This document shows, piece after piece, positions 59,168 through 64,000 of a stretch of DNA of 64,000 nt (positions are counted from its first letter, which is position 1; each line of letters starts with the position of its first letter). The position numbers and the translations under genes were made by a program. The DNA is from a virus. A model generated the notes under the pieces. The model was not told the origin of the DNA. It did no database searches and was given only the letters and a program-made list of their open reading frames with translations. Location of the stretch: positions 1-64,000 of the IMG/VR virus record IMGVR_UViG_3300033145_001598, one strand, 5' to 3'.

Positions 59168-59386
59168 TTATTCCTTATTATTCTTCCTTCCTCCTTTTGT
59201 CCTATGTTTAAGATAACTCTTTCTAAGTGATTCATAGTCAGGGTCTCTATTCCATAGAGCTGGGTGAATACCAATATGTCCAGGGCACTGCACCATGTGC
59301 TCCCGTTCTTCTAGGACACCAGTTTCTTTATTAATTTCTTTGTACTTAATTTTAGCTGGATATTTACAAATATTACATTGACGCAT
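59168..59386 (-). CDS. Small zinc-finger-like protein
   Basis: 72 residues. QCNICKYPAKIKY and MVQCPGHIGIHPALW give C-x2-C and C-x2-H ligands. The C-terminus is basic. Its start overlaps the RNase HII stop. Function unknown. Confidence 0.5.
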   Translation of the reverse strand: MRQCNICKYPAKIKYKEINKETGVLEEREHMVQCPGHIGIHPALWNRDPDYESLRKSYLKHRTKGGRKNNKE

Positions 59387-60041
59387 CTCTAATTCTCATT
59401 TCTTCTTCTATTTTTATCCACCACTTCCAAGATTGTCTAATCTCTTGTGGTAATTCACCTGTGCGCCTCAGGTATTCTCTTATCCAAGTTTTAGTTCCAT
59501 CATTTGGGTATCCAGCACCATTCCAGAATGCTTCTCCCATGATATCTATGGTTTCTTTATCTCTGAGGAACTTAGCTATAATACTAGCTGCTCCTACAGT
59601 GATATATTTGCTATCTGCTTTATCTGTAGCAATTACTGGAATATCGTTTATTTCTGTTCCTAAAGACCCGAAAATATTTTCGCCATCTAGTACGAGAACA
59701 TCTGGTTTAATTCTTTCTATAAGTTGTTGCATGACCCTTAGAGCAGTTTCTCTTTCAAGGTCATTTAAGTTTTTCTCATCTGAGCTCACGTACTCATCAA
59801 CTCGTGATGCTGGTACCATCTCAAACGACCACCATGTTTTTAGGATAGGTATCATTTGATGTAGTTTGTCTCTTCTAGAGGCATACCTGCTCCGCTGGTC
59901 TCCTACAAAGGCTTTAGAGTCTCTGACTCCAATTCTTCGTAGTTCAAATCCTTTATCTGAATCTGCTACTACAGCAGCTAGGACTATAGGTCCTATTACG
60001 CTACCTCGACCAGCTTCATCTACTCCTAGAATTTTAGTCAT
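59373..60041 (-). CDS. rnhB: Ribonuclease HII
   Basis: 222 residues. VDEAGRGSVIGP holds the Asp-Glu of the active site, RDSKAF the substrate-binding motif, VLDGENIFG the next Asp and DKADSKYITVGAASIIAK the final conserved block. It removes RNA from RNA-DNA hybrids such as Okazaki primers. The protein is full length. Confidence 0.9.
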   Translation of the reverse strand: MTKILGVDEAGRGSVIGPIVLAAVVADSDKGFELRRIGVRDSKAFVGDQRSRYASRRDKLHQMIPILKTWWSFEMVPASRVDEYVSSDEKNLNDLERETALRVMQQLIERIKPDVLVLDGENIFGSLGTEINDIPVIATDKADSKYITVGAASIIAKFLRDKETIDIMGEAFWNGAGYPNDGTKTWIREYLRRTGELPQEIRQSWKWWIKIEEEMRIRDASM

Positions 60042-60290
60042 TTAATTGAACTCACACCTTCTTAGTGAATGGCGCTTTCTTGTTCTGGATAAATTCAACT
60101 GTGTTATATCCACATAACGAGCGCTTTGTTTCCAACCTATTTGAAAGTATTGATGTGCAGCATTTGTTGCTGATACTACTAGTATTTGTTTTACTAGACT
60201 TCTAAGCCTACTTGGTGAAACGCTTTTTGATGCAGCTACGATCATCTCCGTAAAGTTATCAATCTCCTTCTCGTTCAGTTTCATCACCAT
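60042..60290 (-). CDS. Unknown small protein
   Basis: 82 residues from ATG 60290, seven bases after AAAGGA. Helical and basic at the C-terminus (LSRTRKRHSLRRCEFN). Overlaps the upstream gene end by 32 bases. Not recognised. Confidence 0.5.
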   Translation of the reverse strand: MVMKLNEKEIDNFTEMIVAASKSVSPSRLRSLVKQILVVSATNAAHQYFQIGWKQSARYVDITQLNLSRTRKRHSLRRCEFN

Positions 60291-61374
60291 GATACTTCCT
60301 TTCAGTATGATAAATACGAGTGAATTGATTTGGTTCTTTTTGGACTCTCATTATGATTTCTTCTACAGCTATGTTATGCATCCAGTTTACACCTGGTTCT
60401 AAAGCTTTATCATGTATCATTGTAGCTACTGCTGCTACTATATAACCAGTTGCCTGTGCCATAGCTGAAATATCGTTTTCAGTATCATACTTCCATTGCC
60501 AGACCGTTGTCATCATATCTTCTACTGTGTCATATTCTGCACGTAGAATGATAGTGTCTTGATCTTCAGGACCTACTGCTTCTAGTACTCCTTCTAAAAT
60601 CTCTGCAGGATTCTTTTGCCAGAAGATATTTTCTTTCATCCATTCGAAATGACCTTCGTATCTTAATGTTCTATAATTAAGATAATGAAGTTCTGATACT
60701 TGTGGTGTTATTGACATACTACCGTAAGTAGGAGCAGCTTCGAATGAATGATCAAGTCCCTCTATGCTTCTCCATTCGGTTTCATCATTGTCTAATGCTG
60801 GAACATGACAAAGTTCGCCATATTCTCTTTGAGCTACTAGACCAGTATATTCATTAAGAAGCCCATGAACACTAAAGCTTCTTACATATCTGGGTTGATG
60901 ATAATCTGCTGGACAAAGAGGTAAACCTCCACAAAGAATACTCAATTCTGTTCCACCTGTTCTTGCTACATGCCCTGCTAGAGTAGATGCAAAACCTGGT
61001 GCTAGTCCACAGTCTGGAACTACTATGTTTGGTCTCTTGTAAACAGATTTTAATAGATCTTGAGCAAATTTTTCGTCTCCTCCAAGATCTACAAAATTTA
61101 CTTCTTTTTGTAAAAGAATTGTAGCCATTCCTAGATGAATAGGTAAACAGTTAACATAAGTAGCTGAGATATCTGAATGAGTATCTAATAGGTGTTGATA
61201 CTCTGTACATAAGCCTAATTGACCTGCTTTTCTTCCATCCTCTAAGTCTTGAGGTAGTTTCATACCTATCTTAAATGTAAGATCAGCTATATCGACTCTT
61301 TCTTGTGTATGTCTGAGTAGATATCTAGTTATAGCTAGTCCCTGTTGTCCTAGTCCACCTAAAATACAGTACAT
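60259..61374 (-). CDS. Saccharopine dehydrogenase-like oxidoreductase
   Basis: 371 residues. ILGGLGQQGLAITRYLL is the N-terminal NAD(P)-binding Rossmann motif; NFVDLGGDE and VPDCGLAPGFASTLAGH are conserved in the saccharopine dehydrogenase/lysine dehydrogenase family. The C-terminal catalytic domain follows. Such enzymes oxidise amino acids or their adducts. A phage copy is unusual; it might supply an unusual metabolite or alter host lysine metabolism. Confidence 0.75.
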   Translation of the reverse strand: MYCILGGLGQQGLAITRYLLRHTQERVDIADLTFKIGMKLPQDLEDGRKAGQLGLCTEYQHLLDTHSDISATYVNCLPIHLGMATILLQKEVNFVDLGGDEKFAQDLLKSVYKRPNIVVPDCGLAPGFASTLAGHVARTGGTELSILCGGLPLCPADYHQPRYVRSFSVHGLLNEYTGLVAQREYGELCHVPALDNDETEWRSIEGLDHSFEAAPTYGSMSITPQVSELHYLNYRTLRYEGHFEWMKENIFWQKNPAEILEGVLEAVGPEDQDTIILRAEYDTVEDMMTTVWQWKYDTENDISAMAQATGYIVAAVATMIHDKALEPGVNWMHNIAVEEIIMRVQKEPNQFTRIYHTERKYHGDETEREGD

Positions 61375-61376
61375 TA

Positions 61377-61535
61377 TTATTCCTTTTTTGTTTCCTCTAG
61401 AAGCTTTAGTCCTTCTCGAAGCATACTAACTACAGCTTCGTTAAAGCTAATGTTTTTCTCATTTGACACGTCGATAATTGCCTGCATTGCTTTATCTGTT
61501 AGGCAAACTTCGACTTCTTGCCTTTCGCTAGTCAT
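61377..61535 (-). CDS. Small ribbon-helix-helix-like protein
   Basis: 52 residues from ATG 61535, overlapping the previous gene by eight bases. SERQEVEVCLTDKAMQAIID, then VSNEKNISFNEAVVSMLREG and a final helix, follow the strand-helix-helix plan of small RHH regulators. It lies between another small RHH-like gene and the saccharopine-dehydrogenase-like gene. Confidence 0.5.
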   Translation of the reverse strand: MTSERQEVEVCLTDKAMQAIIDVSNEKNISFNEAVVSMLREGLKLLEETKKE

Positions 61536-61713
61536 CTGGTCCATCCATTGGTTGATTGTCCTTGATTAGAGATCCCAAGGGGCTCTGTGTGAGTAGTCTA
61601 ATCGCCGCATTTTCCCAAGTGACTCCCCATACTTCTGCTAGTAGGAATATGTCACTGATGGTCTTTTTGTCGGCTTTGATTTTTACTCTACAGCTCTCCT
61701 TTTGATTTGCCAT
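61528..61713 (-). CDS. Small ribbon-helix-helix-like protein
   Basis: 61 residues. SCRVKIKADKKTISDIFLLA followed by EVWGVTWENAAIRLL has the same strand-helix-helix outline as the next gene, so the pair could be tandem DNA-binding regulators. Evidence is pattern-level only. Confidence 0.45.
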   Translation of the reverse strand: MANQKESCRVKIKADKKTISDIFLLAEVWGVTWENAAIRLLTQSPLGSLIKDNQPMDGPDD

Positions 61714-61749
61714 CTAGATATCCTTATCTGCTGATACTACGCCACATCT

Positions 61750-61941
61750 TCATTCCACTTTCTTAATGGTTATAGACCTTACGTCCCTATTAGACTCCTC
61801 GACGGCTAATTTACCTTCCTCTCCATGAATAGCTTTCATAGCTTCATGTATGAGTTCCAGAATAGCTGTTGCGGTGCCGTCTATTTCAACAGACTTTTCT
61901 TTCTTATTTTCAGTGAGTTTTAAGTGATTTCTATCTTTCAT
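61750..61941 (-). CDS. Unknown small protein
   Basis: 63 residues with a strand-helix-strand plan: LTENKKEKSVEIDGTATAIL, a helix, and DVRSITIKKVE. Similar short phage proteins exist; role unknown. Confidence 0.45.
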   Translation of the reverse strand: MKDRNHLKLTENKKEKSVEIDGTATAILELIHEAMKAIHGEEGKLAVEESNRDVRSITIKKVE

Positions 61942-61949
61942 TATTTCTC

Positions 61950-63194
61950 TTATTCGTTCGTAGATAGCCCTTGAGATAAAATAATTTCTGTTGTATCACA
62001 CTGATCTTCTTCATCTGTTAGTTGTAAGTAAGTAGATTCGGGTAACCATTCGTCTAGATTGAATTCTTCTGTAGAAACTTCAACCTCTTCTGGCTTAGGT
62101 ATATCTGTTAACCATTCTGGTGGATTAATATCTTTAACTTTAGCAAATCTCCCAGTTGGTCTTCTCATTCTAATCTTGGTTTTATCTTCACGAATACCGA
62201 AGTGTTTCTCCATGGCATCCATTAGTCTATACCTAGCTTCATCCCAGGTAATTTTGCCTTTGTGTGCCATTTGGGTTAGCTTGTACTGCAGCATAGTCTT
62301 ATACCTCCAAGGAGGTAATTCTACGCTTTCATGCAGTTTCATGTATCTTTCTTGCCACAGGTGCCAGAGTTTCCTTCTGTCTCCTGCAGATATTTTGTTT
62401 CTATCTCTAACAGGATTATCTTTATCCTGTTTATAAGAATCCATAATGTCTTTAGCTTTAGAAAGAATTTGTTGTTTTGTAGTACTAGGTTTCATCTTTT
62501 TAGCTTGTTCAAGGAGCTGAGTAGCCATAGATGGTCTTTTGTCTTGAGACGTATATCCAATTAGTCGAGCTAATTCCTTCTTAGACAAGTCTTCTTTAGT
62601 GATTTTTGTTGCTATAAGTTGAGCTCTTGCATGACGCAGTCTTTTATCTTCCGAGTATGGAAACCAGTCTGCTGAGTATACAAGTTTATCTGCTTGTTTT
62701 TGTAATTGTTTAAAACTGGCCTTACCACTATCTATTAGTCTTCGAGCTGTTCTAACATGCTCGGTTTCGTCAAAGGTTATATCCCAGACATCCATCGGTG
62801 GTACCTGATCATATTCTAGACCTACAAATTCAACGTCTTCTCTATTGAATACGTCTTCCGGATCTCCCTTTAGACCTAGTAGTTCACTATAAGTATCTTC
62901 TTCTACTTCTAGTCTTTGTCCTTCTTTGTCTATAACAAAGAAATGATCTGTACCTTGCAAAAATTCTGGTTCTCTTTTTTTAATTATCTTAACTACTCTA
63001 TAGGTTCCGTCTTCTAGCTGTTCTACTTGAACATGCATGTCCCCTTCTTGCATGAGCTGTCGAATATTCTGAGGTAATGAACCTAATGCTTCTAAATATC
63101 TTCCTGTGTCTATATCGTCTAGTTCACTTTTAGGGTCTCTATGATCGAAGTCACTAACCAGAATATGGCTTGAGGTACACTTTCGTAGAGGCAT
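61950..63194 (-). CDS. Unknown large protein
   Basis: 414 residues, not recognised. The N-terminal 150 residues are acidic with beta strands; the centre is a Lys/Arg-rich helical region (RHARAQLIATKITKEDLSKK); the C-terminus is acidic. Preceded by CTGGAG before ATG 63194. Could be structural or nucleic-acid binding. Confidence 0.5.
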   Translation of the reverse strand: MPLRKCTSSHILVSDFDHRDPKSELDDIDTGRYLEALGSLPQNIRQLMQEGDMHVQVEQLEDGTYRVVKIIKKREPEFLQGTDHFFVIDKEGQRLEVEEDTYSELLGLKGDPEDVFNREDVEFVGLEYDQVPPMDVWDITFDETEHVRTARRLIDSGKASFKQLQKQADKLVYSADWFPYSEDKRLRHARAQLIATKITKEDLSKKELARLIGYTSQDKRPSMATQLLEQAKKMKPSTTKQQILSKAKDIMDSYKQDKDNPVRDRNKISAGDRRKLWHLWQERYMKLHESVELPPWRYKTMLQYKLTQMAHKGKITWDEARYRLMDAMEKHFGIREDKTKIRMRRPTGRFAKVKDINPPEWLTDIPKPEEVEVSTEEFNLDEWLPESTYLQLTDEEDQCDTTEIILSQGLSTNE

Positions 63195-63257
63195 CTTTTC
63201 TCCAGGATGAAGGGGGTAAGATTAGACTTTCTTTTCCTCTTACCATTACATGAAAGG

Positions 63258-63833
63258 CTACGAGTTTTCTTTTTGTCTGAGTTCATCTCTTCCTAAGATG
63301 AATTGGATAATTCTAACCCTTTCTTGCATGTTTGATTCCGATATAGGTAGGTATTTGGTTTGATATTTTTCTAACATGAATTTTATCATTCCATCTATTT
63401 TGATCACTGAGTCCCAAATCAGATGGGTGCTTGCCCTTGTTCCATCATCTTTAAGGAGATGTTTGCTGGGCCTAAGAAACAAGACAATTCCACGATTGAC
63501 TTGATTTACATATTGTTGAAACTGTGGAGAACTCATTAGTTCTGAGGCTATTGTGGTATGTTCAGCTGCATATGCAATAGAGTCAAAAGCTCTATCTGAT
63601 ACAAAATTATCTCCATGTTCCTGCTCTTTTACTAATTGTCTTCTTAATATTTCATGTTGAAAATGTCCTATACCATCTATATCTATAAACAACTCATCAA
63701 GGGTTGTTTCCCATTCAGCAAGTATAGAGCGCGCTACTTCTGTAATCATGGGCATCTTATACTTGTCGCTTATATATCTAGCTAGTGTAGTTTTTCCTGT
63801 ACAATGCGATCCAACTAAGTAAACTCTAGGCAA
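63258..63833 (-). CDS. AAA_28/NadR-like P-loop ATPase or kinase
   Basis: 191 residues. YLVGSHCTGKTTLARYIS is the P-loop; MITEVARSILAEW and NFVSDRAFDSIAYAAEH match the AAA_28 family that includes the NadR kinase domain. It may phosphorylate a nucleoside or nicotinamide riboside in nucleotide or NAD metabolism. No NMN adenylyltransferase domain is fused. Confidence 0.65.
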   Translation of the reverse strand: MPRVYLVGSHCTGKTTLARYISDKYKMPMITEVARSILAEWETTLDELFIDIDGIGHFQHEILRRQLVKEQEHGDNFVSDRAFDSIAYAAEHTTIASELMSSPQFQQYVNQVNRGIVLFLRPSKHLLKDDGTRASTHLIWDSVIKIDGMIKFMLEKYQTKYLPISESNMQERVRIIQFILGRDELRQKENS

Positions 63834-63851
63834 TTCTTAATTCCATTTCCT

Positions 63852-64000
63852 CTATTGATTCCATAAGCGATTAAGCTTTTCTAGTTCTCTTTTAACTAAA
63901 TCATCGATTTTAGTTAACATTTTATTCTGTTCTATAGTTTCATCTAGGAATTGTTTCATGGGTAAACTTTTATCATCTGGATTATTAATATGCCACCATC
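63852..64000 (-). CDS. Unknown protein, 5' end beyond the window
   Basis: The frame is open from the right edge to TAG at 63854-63852; the last 48 residues are visible, mainly one charged helix (LDETIEQNKMLTKIDDLVKR). The start lies outside the window. Not recognised. Confidence 0.5.
   Translation of the reverse strand, partial: WWHINNPDDKSLPMKQFLDETIEQNKMLTKIDDLVKRELEKLNRLWNQ

Overview
The window looks like part of a large, AT-rich lytic bacteriophage genome. Genes are packed almost end to end, with many 1-8 bp stop/start overlaps, many small zinc-ribbon and unknown proteins, and strong Shine-Dalgarno sites. TAA, TAG and TGA all serve as stops, so the code is standard. The phage carries much of its own replication, nucleotide, repair and RNA-repair machinery. 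No capsid, tail or terminase gene is recognisable. The host cannot be named; two lipoprotein-like signal peptides and a cell-wall amidase show only that it is a walled bacterium.

Layout. Positions 1-7307 are on the plus strand: the end of a DnaB-like helicase, zinc-ribbon proteins, a Cas4-like nuclease, two further PD-(D/E)XK nucleases, an HNH nuclease, an amidase endolysin and a possible sigma-like protein. A tail-to-tail stop overlap at 7304-7307 ends this block, and everything to the right edge is on the minus strand. From right to left on that strand come: an AAA_28 P-loop protein, small ribbon-helix-helix-like proteins, a saccharopine-dehydrogenase-like enzyme, RNase HII, a radical SAM gene broken by a split intein and followed by three small proteins that share an N-terminus, RtcB ligase, a SLOG protein, two lipoproteins, a DHH phosphoesterase, DUF932, a DUF1257/DUF2997 pair, an HD protein, a SpoVG-like protein with an SSB-type tail, a WGR protein, a ThyX-like protein, a retron (RT plus ncRNA), a lytic transglycosylase, ClpP, a Whirly-like protein, a HIRAN protein, a Ycf46-like AAA+ ATPase with two inteins, a second radical SAM protein, a class II ribonucleotide reductase with an intein, dNMP kinase, RecA, a DNA polymerase III alpha split over two genes (one with an intein), a metallophosphoesterase, dCMP deaminase, an IMPDH/GMP-reductase-family enzyme and PhoH.

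How they fit together. Helicase, DnaE (two chains), RecA, the Whirly-like and SpoVG/SSB-tail proteins, RNase HII and the nucleases form a replication and recombination set. The B12-type reductase, dCMP deaminase, ThyX-like protein, dNMP kinase and guanine-nucleotide enzyme supply dNTPs. RtcB, the SLOG protein and the retron are candidates for conflict with host defence or competing phages.

Most unusual points: five inteins in 64 kb, one of them split around an HNH gene and inserted exactly at the third iron-sulfur cysteine of a radical SAM enzyme; a DnaE polymerase divided between PHP and palm domains; a compact retron; a tandem family with an NSSSS N-terminus next to the radical SAM gene; and two recurring C-terminal peptides (QLEFxF and DDLxDRLDDLD) on otherwise unrelated proteins.
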